Shown piece after piece: positions 34,218-44,201 of a DNA stretch of 64,000 bases; position 1 is the stretch's first letter, and each line of letters begins with the position of its first letter. The position numbers and the translations under genes are program-made. The notes below the pieces were generated by a model that was given only the letters and a program-made list of their open reading frames with translations, was not told the origin of the DNA and made no database searches. The DNA is taken from the NCBI GenBank assembly GCA_016712275.1, contig JADJRI010000009.1, positions 1 through 64,000 on the forward strand, written 5' to 3'. This DNA comes from Planctomycetota bacterium (GTDB lineage: Bacteria > Planctomycetota > Phycisphaerae > UBA1845 > UTPLA1).

Positions 34218-35402
34218 CTACTCGATCTTCAGATTCAACCGTCCTGCGTCAGGGGAGGCGATTCGGATGGCCCGCGTGCCGGTCAACAGGCCCTCCAGCA
34301 GCGTTCCCACGGCCTCATGCCGCCACCCTGTGCCAAAGGGATGCTCTTCCGAAGGTTCATTCGGGCGGGTGAATCCGCGAACAAACGCCCGAAGCGACTG
34401 TTTCTTGCTCAGGAGTCCATAGGCGAGCTGATTGTTGGAACAATAGTCCGTCAAGACTGCAGTGAGCAGCGAAATGATCACCTGCTCCTGCGGCGAATCC
34501 TCCTGGCTGGGAAGCTCGGGCCAGGCGCTGGGCGGCAGCTTCTTGGCCCGCTCGATGGCCGACGAAAAGGCATGTAGTGCGGCCGCACTGAGATTGATGC
34601 CTCGAAGTGTTTGCATCTTCTTGATGTCGGTCCAGCCGCGCTTCGCAATTTCGACCAGCAGATGATCCTTCAGTACAACCCGCGCCGGCCGATTGTATTG
34701 TTTGGCGATTTGCTCCCGCGCATCCACCAATTCATAAGCAATGGCGAGTTCGCGCGGCTCCAACGAACCGGCCCCGCGCAGCCGCCGGAGTTTCTGCTCC
34801 TCGCCGTCGGGTTCGGAGGCCGCCCGACAAAGCCCATCGCATTCCTCCCACATCCACGCCGTTCGACGCAGGGCGTTCAAACGCTTGTCGATGTGTTCGT
34901 AGATGGGTCGCAGGTGTATGACATCCTCGACGGCATACTTCAATTGCTCATTGGCCAACGGCCGTTGACGCCAATTCGAGAGCGTCTGCGATTTGTGGAT
35001 GCGTTGCCCGTTGGTGGATAGGGCCAGCCGGCTGAGGCTGATCGGATAGTCCGTGCTGACGAAGCCCGCGGCCACCTGGGAATCAAAAACGCGCATCGGC
35101 TGTTTACCGATCTGGTCCCAGCATTGGGCGATGTCCTCACTGCCGGAATGGACGATCACCAAAACTTTTTCGTCCGCCACCAGCTCCCACACCGGTGAAA
35201 CATCCAGGCCGCTGAGCGGATCGACCAGCGCGCACCAATCGTCGCAGGCAATCTGAATCAGGCACAATTCCGGCTTAAACTGATCCTCGCCCACGAATTC
35301 CGTGTCGAAGGCAAACCAGCCGCATGAGCGCACGTTCTTGCAGATCGCCTCCAGCCGATCGGCCTGGGTAATGATTTCCACTTTCGGGGGTGATTGACTC
35401 AT
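34218..35402 (-). CDS. rnd: Ribonuclease D
   Basis: This 3'-5' exonuclease trims tRNA and other RNAs. The DEDDy exonuclease motifs are visible: FAFDTEFVGE (D, E), VIVHSGSEDIAQCWDQIG (D) and QLKYAVEDVIHLRPIYEHI (Y, D). A C-terminal HRDC domain covers EPRELAIAYELVDAREQIAK to LRGINLSAAALHAFSSAIER. About 394 aa from the ATG at 35402 (MSQSPPKVEIITQ), preceded by AGG. An upstream ATG at 35462 is in frame but adds non-conserved residues. Confidence 0.93.
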   Translation of the reverse strand: MSQSPPKVEIITQADRLEAICKNVRSCGWFAFDTEFVGEDQFKPELCLIQIACDDWCALVDPLSGLDVSPVWELVADEKVLVIVHSGSEDIAQCWDQIGKQPMRVFDSQVAAGFVSTDYPISLSRLALSTNGQRIHKSQTLSNWRQRPLANEQLKYAVEDVIHLRPIYEHIDKRLNALRRTAWMWEECDGLCRAASEPDGEEQKLRRLRGAGSLEPRELAIAYELVDAREQIAKQYNRPARVVLKDHLLVEIAKRGWTDIKKMQTLRGINLSAAALHAFSSAIERAKKLPPSAWPELPSQEDSPQEQVIISLLTAVLTDYCSNNQLAYGLLSKKQSLRAFVRGFTRPNEPSEEHPFGTGWRHEAVGTLLEGLLTGTRAIRIASPDAGRLNLKIE

Positions 35403-35590
35403 ATTTGGCCTGCGGTTCATGTGCGTCGGCCGGCAACCTTCCAGCGACGAATGCGTGAACATTATCCGACCTTCGGCGATCTCGCGAGGTGTTCGGTTGC
35501 GTCATTCTCAAGTTTTGCTATCGGACGCATCCTACATGGGATGTTGGTAGAGGTCGCGCCCTGCCAAGCCGATGCCACAGGGTGGACAAT

Positions 35591-37210
35591 GTGCAGCCCG
35601 ACATTTCATCGATTCAGGAGAAATCCGCGCGATCACTGGTCTGGGTCTGCCTCGCGGTTAGCGCCGTCGCGGCCGCGCATGTCCTTTGGCTTCCCCGAAT
35701 AACCGTGGACGACGCATTCATTTCGTTTCGATATGCACGAAATCTCGTGGAGGGTAACGGCCTAGTCTTCAATCTGGGCGAGCGGGTGGAGGGCTATTCC
35801 AACCTGCTCTGGGTGCTTCTCACCGCCGGCGGCATGAAACTGGGCCTCGATCCGATTGCGTGGACCCGCGCTATGGGTGCGATGAGTTTTCTGGGCGTCG
35901 TGGCCCTTGCGATGGTTACGGCCTTTCGATTTACGGCTTCAATGTTGGCAACATCGGCCGTTGGCATTCTCCTGGCGACTTCAACAGCACTGTGCGCTTC
36001 AGCGTTGTCCGGTCTCGAAACCGGCCTGTTCGCCTTCTTTGTCATGGCGGCCACCACGTCCATCGTTTGGAATCATTACGCGACGGCGTCCTGGCTCTTC
36101 GGCTTCGCCGCGATCACCCGGCCGGAGGGCGCGGGACTATGTGTCGTGGCGACGGCACTCATGGCGTTCTCATCGACAAGCGATCGACCGCGCCGGGTCT
36201 TTTGCATTCTTGGACCCTGCATGAGCATGGTGGCGGCTTTGCTCCTGTTTCGCCTTGAGTATTACGGTCAGTTCCTCCCCAACAGCGTGCAGGCGAAGAG
36301 CGCCATGCTCTCCATGCTGCGCTCGACTGATTGGCAGAATTGGCCCGGACTCATCCTTAACAAGCCCGGCGTCGAGTATGCCGCGGATTTTCTGCAATAT
36401 GCATTCGGGCCGGTTGCGTTGATTGCGCTGGTCCCTGTTATGGCGGATTCTCGCTTTAAGTTTGCCGTACGATTCATGGCGGCGGCTGTCGCCATGGGGC
36501 TTGCGGTCGCAGTGTACAATTTCGGCGATTGGATGAGCGCGTTTCGCCTGCTGACGCCCTATCTCCCGCTCCTGACGTTGCTGGTCGTACTGGGGGCGGT
36601 CGTCTTCCTGCAGTGGCTGCAAGAGCGCGGACCGGCCTGGGTCGCCCCGGCTCGATTCGCAGCCGCGGCCGTGCTGTTGTTCTGCGCTGTCGGCCAGTTT
36701 CAATTTCGACAACCTCCGACCGCCGGCAGTCCAGATCTGGAATTGGCCGACATTCTCAATCGATCAGAGCAAAGCGAGTTGCTTGCATCCACCGATGTGC
36801 TTGGCCGACTGGGTTACTATGCCTCGAACACACGCATACTTGATATGGCCGGCTTGACCGATGCCCACATTGCCCGATTCGGTGAGCCGCGTCCGCCGTT
36901 TGGTCGCAATGACTTCGGGTATGTTCTTGCGTGTGAGCCGCAATTCATCATGAACAATGTGCGAACCGCGTGGCACCGCCATTTGAATCGGGCGGCATTT
37001 GTAAGCGCCTATTGGTGGGTCGATCGCCCAGCTTGGACTTTACCGGCTGCGTCGCGCGGCAAACCGCGCTTTGTCTTTGTCCGCCGCGATACTCGGCTTG
37101 AAGAAGAGATTCGAAGAAGATTTTCCGATGCCGTGCTTAGAAGCCCCAGTGACTTGCTGTATGAGAATCAAACGGCTGATCCCGAAGGCAAGCTTGCATT
37201 CCGCGACTGA
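35591..37210 (+). CDS. Polytopic GT-C-type membrane glycosyltransferase
   Basis: About ten transmembrane helices follow the luminal motif ITVDDAFISFRYARNLVEGN, GLVFNLGERVEGYSNLLW. This DDAF-x-SFRYAxN...GERVEGYxNxLW signature is shared with AftB-like arabinofuranosyltransferases that use polyprenyl-phosphate sugars. The C-terminal third is a soluble extracytoplasmic domain (ILDMAGLTDAHIARFGEPRP). The start is unclear: the frame is open from 35489, but the first 34 residues are not membrane-like; a GTG at 35591 is my choice. A role in surface glycan assembly fits the neighbouring cluster. Confidence 0.75.
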   Translation: MQPDISSIQEKSARSLVWVCLAVSAVAAAHVLWLPRITVDDAFISFRYARNLVEGNGLVFNLGERVEGYSNLLWVLLTAGGMKLGLDPIAWTRAMGAMSFLGVVALAMVTAFRFTASMLATSAVGILLATSTALCASALSGLETGLFAFFVMAATTSIVWNHYATASWLFGFAAITRPEGAGLCVVATALMAFSSTSDRPRRVFCILGPCMSMVAALLLFRLEYYGQFLPNSVQAKSAMLSMLRSTDWQNWPGLILNKPGVEYAADFLQYAFGPVALIALVPVMADSRFKFAVRFMAAAVAMGLAVAVYNFGDWMSAFRLLTPYLPLLTLLVVLGAVVFLQWLQERGPAWVAPARFAAAAVLLFCAVGQFQFRQPPTAGSPDLELADILNRSEQSELLASTDVLGRLGYYASNTRILDMAGLTDAHIARFGEPRPPFGRNDFGYVLACEPQFIMNNVRTAWHRHLNRAAFVSAYWWVDRPAWTLPAASRGKPRFVFVRRDTRLEEEIRRRFSDAVLRSPSDLLYENQTADPEGKLAFRD

Positions 37211-37417
37211 CCTTTTGAAGCACGCATGTTCGCGACGATTGAAGCGGTACTCATGTCATTCCCATAACATTCGTCCGCCAATCCATTCACTCACATCCTC
37301 GTACGCCCGGTTACGTTTTCGGACTCGGTCTTGCACAGCTTCTCATTGATGAATGCAACTTTTCGGCGGTATAATCGGTGTTCTCTCATTGAATGATGGA
37401 CGCTTCCGGGGGGATCG

Positions 37418-39118
37418 ATGACGTTCGCGCGCAAATTTCGGCTGGCCATTGGAATGCCGGCTCTCCTGATATACGCAATCTGTTTGTCAGCGGGTTCCTG
37501 CGGAACGGATGAAGGCACACCCCCGATCTTTGATCCATCGGCGCCAGGTGGCGACCCACCGCCGACCACATCGCAACCTGTTTCAGTCGAGACTGACGTG
37601 GAATCCGTCCCGGGCCTGCCCAAGCCGCTGGCTTACTACCTTGCAATCAATCCCGTTCACCATCGCATCAATTGCGGCGGTGCTGCCTACACCGATCCGG
37701 ACGGCAATGCATGGGTGGCCGACGCCGGCTTTTACAACACCGGCAAGACTTATTCGATTTCCCAGCCGATCGCCGGCACCACCGCGGATGCCCTCTACCA
37801 GACCGAAAGATATGACACCCCATCGGCCCCTGAAATGAAGTACACGATACCGGTGCCTGCCGGAAGTTATCGCATTCGCCTGCATTTTTCGGAAAACTAT
37901 GGCGCGACCTCGCAAGTCGGCCGTCGCGTGTTTGATGTGCTGATCGAAGGTGTCGTGGTCCTGGATCATTACGACATTTTCGCACTGGCCGGCGCGAGAA
38001 ATGCCGTTGCCGAAACTTTTGATGTCGCCATTTCAGATGGCGCTGTCACCATCGACTTTCGACATGTCGTTGAGAATCCGAAGATCGCTGCAATTGAAAT
38101 CGACTCGCTCGACTCCAATTCACCGCCGGAGATATCCAACGGCGCTTCCGCATCGATGGCAGTCGGCATGAACAGCACCTGCGATGGGCCGGGCAATCAA
38201 CTGGTGCTTGCGGCGGAAGACCCCGATTCTGATGCCGCAAGTCTGGCATGGTCCATTGTAACCCCGCCGGCGAGCGGTACGGCTTCGATGATCGGGGCAA
38301 CCGGCGGATCGCAAGTGACGCTCTGTTACATCCCCGGCCCATTTCAGGTCGCGTCTGATTCATTCGTTGTCAGAGTGGCCGATCCGGAAGGTGCGAGCGA
38401 CACGATTCAAGTGAATGTCACGGTTTCCGGAACGGTACCAAACCTCGCCATCACTCAGCCGGCCGCCAACGCAGTGCTGGTGGGTGACACGGCGACGCTG
38501 GCGTGGACCAGCACGGGAAACACCGCCGGACTGACGGGCGTTCGGTTGCAACTCGATGGCGGCACACCTGTTACGACCATCCAGTTCTCCAGCCAATACA
38601 CGTTCATGAATGTGCCAGCCGGACCGCACACGGCCGTTGTCCAGTTAGTCGGTGCCGCAGATATGGCAGTACCGATTCCCGCTGCGGCGGTTCAATTCAC
38701 CACCGAGTCCGCGCGCCCGCCGAGCCGATCGTCACGATCACGGCGCCGGCGGCCGGGGCCGTGCTGTCAGGCGGCGATGTTTTCGTTCAATGGGCGGTGT
38801 CCGGCGATTCGTCGGCTGTCGATCATGTGCATATTCGCATCGACGAAAGTCCTCCCATCTCCTCGCACGAGTTGGCCGGTTCCTACACCTTTGCCAACAT
38901 CACATCGGGTCCGCACACGGTCACCGCGCAACTGGCCGCAGCCGACCACTCGAATTTTCAAAACCCGGAGGCGACCGCGACGGCCGCATTTCAGATGCAA
39001 CTGGCTTCGCCGGCCCTGTCGGCCGTGCCAACCAATCTTGATTTCGGTTTTGCCGCTGTCGGCGTCGCCACGGCCGAAATGGCCCTTTCGCTGCAAAACA
39101 CGGGTCAAGTGCCGCTGA
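37418..39118 (+). CDS. Giant malectin/beta-propeller lipoprotein, part 1 of 2
   Basis: MTFARKFRLAIGMPALLIYA then ICLSAGSCGTDEG looks like a lipoprotein signal with Cys after Gly-Ser. A Pro/Thr-rich linker leads to a malectin-like carbohydrate-binding domain (HHRINCGGAAYTDPDGNAWV, FDVLIEGVVVLDHYDIF, ENPKIAAIEI), followed by cadherin/Ig-like and bacterial Ig-like repeats (LAITQPAANAVLVGDTATLAW). GGGGGG before the ATG acts as ribosome site. Homology switches frame near 38715, consistent with loss of a C from a C run; codons from there to 39118 are out of phase. Confidence 0.8.
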   Translation: MTFARKFRLAIGMPALLIYAICLSAGSCGTDEGTPPIFDPSAPGGDPPPTTSQPVSVETDVESVPGLPKPLAYYLAINPVHHRINCGGAAYTDPDGNAWVADAGFYNTGKTYSISQPIAGTTADALYQTERYDTPSAPEMKYTIPVPAGSYRIRLHFSENYGATSQVGRRVFDVLIEGVVVLDHYDIFALAGARNAVAETFDVAISDGAVTIDFRHVVENPKIAAIEIDSLDSNSPPEISNGASASMAVGMNSTCDGPGNQLVLAAEDPDSDAASLAWSIVTPPASGTASMIGATGGSQVTLCYIPGPFQVASDSFVVRVADPEGASDTIQVNVTVSGTVPNLAITQPAANAVLVGDTATLAWTSTGNTAGLTGVRLQLDGGTPVTTIQFSSQYTFMNVPAGPHTAVVQLVGAADMAVPIPAAAVQFTTESARPPSRSSRSRRRRPGPCCQAAMFSFNGRCPAIRRLSIMCIFASTKVLPSPRTSWPVPTPLPTSHRVRTRSPRNWPQPTTRIFKTRRRPRRPHFRCNWLRRPCRPCQPILISVLPLSASPRPKWPFRCKTRVKCR

Positions 39119-42100
39119 CCATTTCCGCATTAACGCTGGCCGGTGCGCATGCGACGGATTTCGCCCTAAAGGCCCCCGCGATTCAGCTGGTCATCCCCGT
39201 CGGCCAAGAGCGTGCCGTTGGGGTGACATTTACTCCGTCGGCAACCGGCAATCGACTGGCCTCTGTCAACATCACCGCCGACGAACTGGCCGCGCCTCTG
39301 AGCATTCCTCTGGCCGGCGTCGGTTACACAACGTCCACGGGTGGGGCGCTTCTTTATCGAATCAACTGCGCCGGCCCCAGCTACACCGATCCCGACGGCA
39401 ACACGTGGTCGCCCGACACCGGCTACTTCAACACCGGCAAGGTCTCGTCAACCAGCGCCAACATCGCTGGAACCGAATTGGACACACTCTACCGCACGGA
39501 GCGATATGACAGCGCGACGGCGCCCGAAATGGTCTATTCCTTCCCGCTGGCAAACGGCGCCTACCGCGTCAAACTGCATTTTGCCGAAACGTATTCACCC
39601 TTGTTCCTGGCCGGCCGTCGCGTATTTGATGTCGCCGCCGAAGGCGCGGTCGTGCTCGACGATCTCGATATCTTCGCCCGCGTCGGCGGCAACACGGCGC
39701 TGATTGAAACGGTCGACGTGAATGTGGCGGACGGCGCGTTGAATGTCGAATTTCGCCACGGCATCGAAAACCCCAAAATCAACGCCATCGAGATTGCGGA
39801 ACTCTCCGGCGGTGGAAGTCTGCTGGCATCGCCCGCATCCCTGCAATGGGGCCACGTCGCCCTCGGCCAGGCTGGCGATGTTCGCAATGTGCAGCTCTTC
39901 AACAGCGGCAGTGACGTGGCGGTCATCAGCGCCCTGACATTTCACATCAACGCAGGAGCGGGACACGAGTTTCGAGCCGGCCTCGGTGGTACCGAGTATG
40001 TCGGCGATCACGAGGATGTGACGTTTCCGCTGAATGTGGCCGTCGGCCCCGGACAATCGCTCATCGTTCCCGTCACCTTTGCACCGACCGAGGCCGGCCA
40101 GCACGACATATCGCTGGAGTTCGCCGGGAATTTCCCGATGCAATCCGTTCGGCTCATCGGCATCGGCGGCGCCAATCCCGGCCATCCGTTTCTGCATGTC
40201 GTTATCACCGTGCCCGACGTGACCGTCGATTACGATCAGAATGGCGTCGAACCCGTCATGCTCGACGGGGCCGACTCGCACACCCACGAACTCGGCCGCG
40301 TGCTCACCGCCTTCGAATGGCGCGAGGGCGGACAGCTCCTTTCCACGCAGGTCAGTCCGACGCTTAACTTTGGTTTTGGCGAACACACCGTCAGTCTCAC
40401 GATCCGCGACGACAACTTGCCGCCGGAGTCGCTCACCGATACGGCCAGTTTCAAGGTCGTCGGCCCAAATCAGGTGCCCGGCGCGCTGGCGCTCTACTAT
40501 CCAGCGGGCGGCGGCGGGGCGGCGGCGCTGCTCGACAACGTACCGGCCAATGCAAGCTACGCGGAAATCGTCTCCCCGCTGCGGATCACCGCCAACGGCA
40601 GTCTCATCGGCGGCTCGCCATACAGTGCCAACATAATGGCACGATTGGTCGCCCAGATCGACATTCTCGTTAACGATACGTACTCGTTTGTTGCATCTGG
40701 CGGCTCGGCCCGAAGGCTTCTGATCGACGGTACGGCGGTGAGCGGCCCCGTCTCGCTGTCGGCCGGTCGGCACAGTCTTGAAGCCCGCTTCGCCGTCAGT
40801 TCCGCCAACGACCTGCCGCTCGGCATCACCTACGCCCGGGGCAGTGCGGCCCAGGCTGATGTTCCCGCGGGCCTGCTGACCCACGATCAAACCGCCGTAC
40901 GCCCCGTGATCAATTCAATGCCGACGGGCGGCAGCGCGGCCGGCGGCGAACAGGTCGAAATAAAAGGCCTCGGCTTCTTCCCGGCCAATCAGGTCCAGGT
41001 GAATTGGGGCGGCCAGCTCCTGAGCGGCTTGCAGCTCACCGTCGCGCCGAATTCAATTCGCCTCACCGCGCCGCCCGGCGCCGGCACGCAAAATGTCACA
41101 GTGCAGACGCCCAATGGTGTCAGCAATGCGGCATCTTATGCATACAGCTCCACAGGCCCCGCGCCAGTCGTCTTCACCCTGGCCGATCTGACCGCCGGCA
41201 TTAACGGACCGACCACGGCTGACTGGGGTTCGGACGGCCGCCTCTACGTCGGAACGATCGACGGCGTCATCAAGGCCTACACCTTCGACGACAATTATGC
41301 CGTCACGGCGACACAGACGATCAACACCATCGCGGCGCTGGCCAATAAGAACATTCTCGGCATCGCCGCGAATCCGCTCGACGCGCCGGGCCCCGTCAAA
41401 ATCTATGTCGCCCACAGCCTCATTTACGCCAACGGTGGCGCATGCTTCACCGGCTCCTCGCCTTATTCCGGTCAGGTCTCCGTGCTCACCGGCCCGAATT
41501 TCAATACGGTCCAGCCGCTGATCACCAGCCTGCCGGTTTCGAATCACGATCATGCCATCAACGGCCTCCAGTTCGACGACCGCGGCGATCTGTACATCTG
41601 CATCGGCGGCAACACCAACGCCGGCGTCGAACATTGCAATCTCGGCGCGCTGCCGGAATCGCCCTTTACCGCCGCCATCATCAAGGCCGCGATTTCCAAA
41701 CCGAACTTTAACGGCGCAATCACCTATCTCCTCACGGCCACCGGACAAGCCAACACCGACCAGGTGGCCGGTGGTGTCGTGGATGTGGCCCCCGGCGTCG
41801 ATCTTTCGGTCTTCGCGTCCGGCCTGCGAAATCCTTACGATCTCGTCTACACCACGAACGGCCGCATCTATGCCACCGACAACGGTCCCAACGGCGGATT
41901 CGGCGCCGCCAGCACATCGGCCACGACCCAGACCAACGATCCGACGGCCGGCGACGAGCTGAACCTCATCGAGCAAAATCTCTACTACGGCCACCCCAAC
42001 CGCAATCGCGGCCGCTACGACGACCGTCAGAATGTCTATCGTAACAGCAGCATCGCCTCGATTCCCGGCGTGTTTAATCAAATGCTCACGAACTTCGCCG

Positions 42101-43530
42101 CTTCGACAAACGGCATCGTTGAATATCGCGCCAACACGTTCAATGGCGCGATGCGCGGCGACCTGCTCGCCCAAAAGTGGAACGGCCAGACTTATCGGGT
42201 CACGCTCTCGGCCGACGGACGCAGCGTGCTGAACAAGCAGAACCTGCCGGTGAACATGAACAGTCTCGATGTCGTCACCGGCCCCGGCGGCGTTGTCATT
42301 GGCATCGACTACACCGGCAACAAGCTCTCGATCGCCCGGCCGCAGCACACCCCGGGGCCGGCCGTGTATGACGTTTTTCCGTGGCGTGCGCCGGAGTCCG
42401 GCGGCGGTGCATTTGTCATCGGCGGCAACGGATTTGGCATCCTCGGCAATACGACGGTGACCTTCGGCGGCGTACCGGCGACACTGACGAGTGTCACGGC
42501 CACGCGCATCAGGGGTACGATTCCCGCCCGGCTCGATGCGCCGGCTGACATGGTCGATCTGGTCGTAACGGTCGGCGCGACGAGCGCGACGCTGCCTTCG
42601 GCCTTCCGCTACTTGCCCGCGCAGACGGCAGCAGGAGCGGGCGCGGAGGCGACCGTGACCGTCGATCCGGGCGGCACCATCGGCAACAGCAGCACTTACA
42701 CGCCCGGCGCATTTGAGATTCGCAACGACTCGACCGGCGGCAAACGCATTGCCCGCGTGCGGTTCGATCTGTCGACTGCCATTCTTCGCGACCTCGTGTT
42801 CGATCCCAACGGCGATGCGGGCGATACGGCCTTCAAGGTCTTTTCGCCGAACCAGCAGGGCGGGGCGGGCCTCGTCGCCCATGCCTACGGCCGCGCGCAT
42901 GACGGCGGCTTCGATGAATTGCTGATCGACTTTGCGGATTTCGACCCCGGCGAAACCTTCACCTTTTCGATCGATGTCGACCCGACGAGCATTCGCGGCG
43001 CGCCGCCGGGCGGCGCGCAGGATGAGGGGGCGATCTCTGGCATTGAAATGGCGGGCACGCGCGTCACGATCGCCTTCAGCGATGGTTCGGTGCGAAGCGG
43101 AGACCTGTTCCCGATCGCGGGCAGCGCCACCGGATCGGCCGTTCGAATCGGCCCCGTCCTTCCCGCGCCGGTGAATATCCAGGTCTCCGGCGCGCCGGTT
43201 TCACCGGCGACAGTCGCGGGCGCGGGCCGCACGGTGCGCGTCACCGGCGCGCCCGGCGCGGCCGTGCGTCTCATGGTCGCCGAGGGGGGGCTGTATCTGA
43301 CCAACGTGCCGGGCGGGGGATTCGATCTCGATGCATACGAGACCAACAAGCTCGTCGCTGTTGCCCATTATTTCGCCACGCTCAATGCCGCGGGCCATGC
43401 TGACATTCCCGTGACACTCACCCGGCTGGGCGCCGGCGCGGGGTTCAACCATGTCGCGGCCGTCGCGGTCGATGGAACCGGCCGCACAAGCCCGCTCTCG
43501 AATGTACCGATGGTTTTGCTCAATCCGTAG
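38716..43530 (+). CDS. Giant malectin/beta-propeller lipoprotein, part 2 of 2
   Basis: The order of modules is: a second Ig-like repeat (VTITAPAAGAVLSGGDVFVQ), an ASPM/choice-of-anchor-D-like domain (LDFGFAAVGVATAEMALSLQ), a second malectin domain (YRINCAGPSYTDPDGNTWSP), another anchor-D-like domain, a PKD-like domain, a PA14-like segment (LALYYPAGGGGAAALLDNVP), an IPT/TIG domain (GGSAAGGEQVEIKGLGFFPA), a PQQ/NHL-type beta-propeller (YVGTIDGVIKAYTFDDNYAV, INGLQFDDRGDLYICIGGNT, FASGLRNPYDLVYTTNGRIY), and a second IPT domain. The whole rejoined protein is about 2,040 residues. It should bind glycans through malectin and could oxidise sugars through the propeller. Confidence 0.82.
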   Translation, partial: PAEPIVTITAPAAGAVLSGGDVFVQWAVSGDSSAVDHVHIRIDESPPISSHELAGSYTFANITSGPHTVTAQLAAADHSNFQNPEATATAAFQMQLASPALSAVPTNLDFGFAAVGVATAEMALSLQNTGQVPLTISALTLAGAHATDFALKAPAIQLVIPVGQERAVGVTFTPSATGNRLASVNITADELAAPLSIPLAGVGYTTSTGGALLYRINCAGPSYTDPDGNTWSPDTGYFNTGKVSSTSANIAGTELDTLYRTERYDSATAPEMVYSFPLANGAYRVKLHFAETYSPLFLAGRRVFDVAAEGAVVLDDLDIFARVGGNTALIETVDVNVADGALNVEFRHGIENPKINAIEIAELSGGGSLLASPASLQWGHVALGQAGDVRNVQLFNSGSDVAVISALTFHINAGAGHEFRAGLGGTEYVGDHEDVTFPLNVAVGPGQSLIVPVTFAPTEAGQHDISLEFAGNFPMQSVRLIGIGGANPGHPFLHVVITVPDVTVDYDQNGVEPVMLDGADSHTHELGRVLTAFEWREGGQLLSTQVSPTLNFGFGEHTVSLTIRDDNLPPESLTDTASFKVVGPNQVPGALALYYPAGGGGAAALLDNVPANASYAEIVSPLRITANGSLIGGSPYSANIMARLVAQIDILVNDTYSFVASGGSARRLLIDGTAVSGPVSLSAGRHSLEARFAVSSANDLPLGITYARGSAAQADVPAGLLTHDQTAVRPVINSMPTGGSAAGGEQVEIKGLGFFPANQVQVNWGGQLLSGLQLTVAPNSIRLTAPPGAGTQNVTVQTPNGVSNAASYAYSSTGPAPVVFTLADLTAGINGPTTADWGSDGRLYVGTIDGVIKAYTFDDNYAVTATQTINTIAALANKNILGIAANPLDAPGPVKIYVAHSLIYANGGACFTGSSPYSGQVSVLTGPNFNTVQPLITSLPVSNHDHAINGLQFDDRGDLYICIGGNTNAGVEHCNLGALPESPFTAAIIKAAISKPNFNGAITYLLTATGQANTDQVAGGVVDVAPGVDLSVFASGLRNPYDLVYTTNGRIYATDNGPNGGFGAASTSATTQTNDPTAGDELNLIEQNLYYGHPNRNRGRYDDRQNVYRNSSIASIPGVFNQMLTNFAASTNGIVEYRANTFNGAMRGDLLAQKWNGQTYRVTLSADGRSVLNKQNLPVNMNSLDVVTGPGGVVIGIDYTGNKLSIARPQHTPGPAVYDVFPWRAPESGGGAFVIGGNGFGILGNTTVTFGGVPATLTSVTATRIRGTIPARLDAPADMVDLVVTVGATSATLPSAFRYLPAQTAAGAGAEATVTVDPGGTIGNSSTYTPGAFEIRNDSTGGKRIARVRFDLSTAILRDLVFDPNGDAGDTAFKVFSPNQQGGAGLVAHAYGRAHDGGFDELLIDFADFDPGETFTFSIDVDPTSIRGAPPGGAQDEGAISGIEMAGTRVTIAFSDGSVRSGDLFPIAGSATGSAVRIGPVLPAPVNIQVSGAPVSPATVAGAGRTVRVTGAPGAAVRLMVAEGGLYLTNVPGGGFDLDAYETNKLVAVAHYFATLNAAGHADIPVTLTRLGAGAGFNHVAAVAVDGTGRTSPLSNVPMVLLNP

Positions 43531-43582
43531 CATGACCCCTTTGTTGTCCCCAAGTGCAAAGACGTTGCATCGCTATCAACGA

Positions 43583-43608
43583 GCGGTTCCTCGGATGAGA
43601 GGAACCGC
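43583..43608 (+). terminator. Hairpin after the giant lipoprotein gene
   Basis: GCGGTTCCTC and GAGGAACCGC form a perfect ten-pair stem with a six-base loop. There is no T tract, so it may be a processing or stability hairpin instead of a classical terminator. Confidence 0.45.
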
Positions 43609-43664
43609 CGAAAGCGTCATTCACTTGGCACGGTGGTGTCTGATAGGTGACACCTTTTCTTGAC

Positions 43665-44201
43665 TTATAGTCTCCAATGCAAGGCAGAGGATACTAGAAT
43701 TGAAATCCCTGCAGCCGAGCAAACAAGACCGATTACTAGGGAACACGCAGCCACAACCCAACTATAAGTACTTTTCTCGATATTCTTCTGCATCGCTCTT
43801 ATTGCGAATAAAACCGCAAAGGGCGCTGGCAACAGTAAGAACGATGTCAATCCACAATAGAACGCAGCTCGCAAGTATCTGGGCACCTTGTATCCGTATC
43901 CACAGTTAAGACATTGGGATGCAAAGGGATTGCACAGGTCTTTTCGCTTAAAGAAAAGGTCACCGCAAGAAGGACAAGGCGATCGCAATACTCTGAGACT
44001 TACCAATGCTGTGGCAAACATGCATACTACCATAAGTCTAAATGCATTGACTTCGGACACAATCTCATATCTTGTAAAGACAAGCATCAATACTCCGAGT
44101 CCAAAGCAAATTGGAAACGGCAATGCCGCTTTGAGTTGTAGTCGCTTATATCGAGCCCAAATACTGCAATCAGAATTGTAATTTGACGAAGTCCCGTTCA
44201 C
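43665..44201 (-). CDS. Small membrane protein with zinc-ribbon cysteines
   Basis: The 178-residue protein has a GTG start. Four transmembrane helices flank a cytoplasmic segment with SPCPSCGDLFFKRKDLCN and SQCLNCGYGYKVP, two CxxC pairs that should bind zinc. It resembles the membrane zinc-ribbon proteins at 13962-15821 in idea but not in order. Its DNA is clearly more AT-rich than the surrounding genes, which may indicate recent acquisition. Function unknown. Confidence 0.6.
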   Translation of the reverse strand: MNGTSSNYNSDCSIWARYKRLQLKAALPFPICFGLGVLMLVFTRYEIVSEVNAFRLMVVCMFATALVSLRVLRSPCPSCGDLFFKRKDLCNPFASQCLNCGYGYKVPRYLRAAFYCGLTSFLLLPAPFAVLFAIRAMQKNIEKSTYSWVVAACSLVIGLVCSAAGISILVSSALHWRL

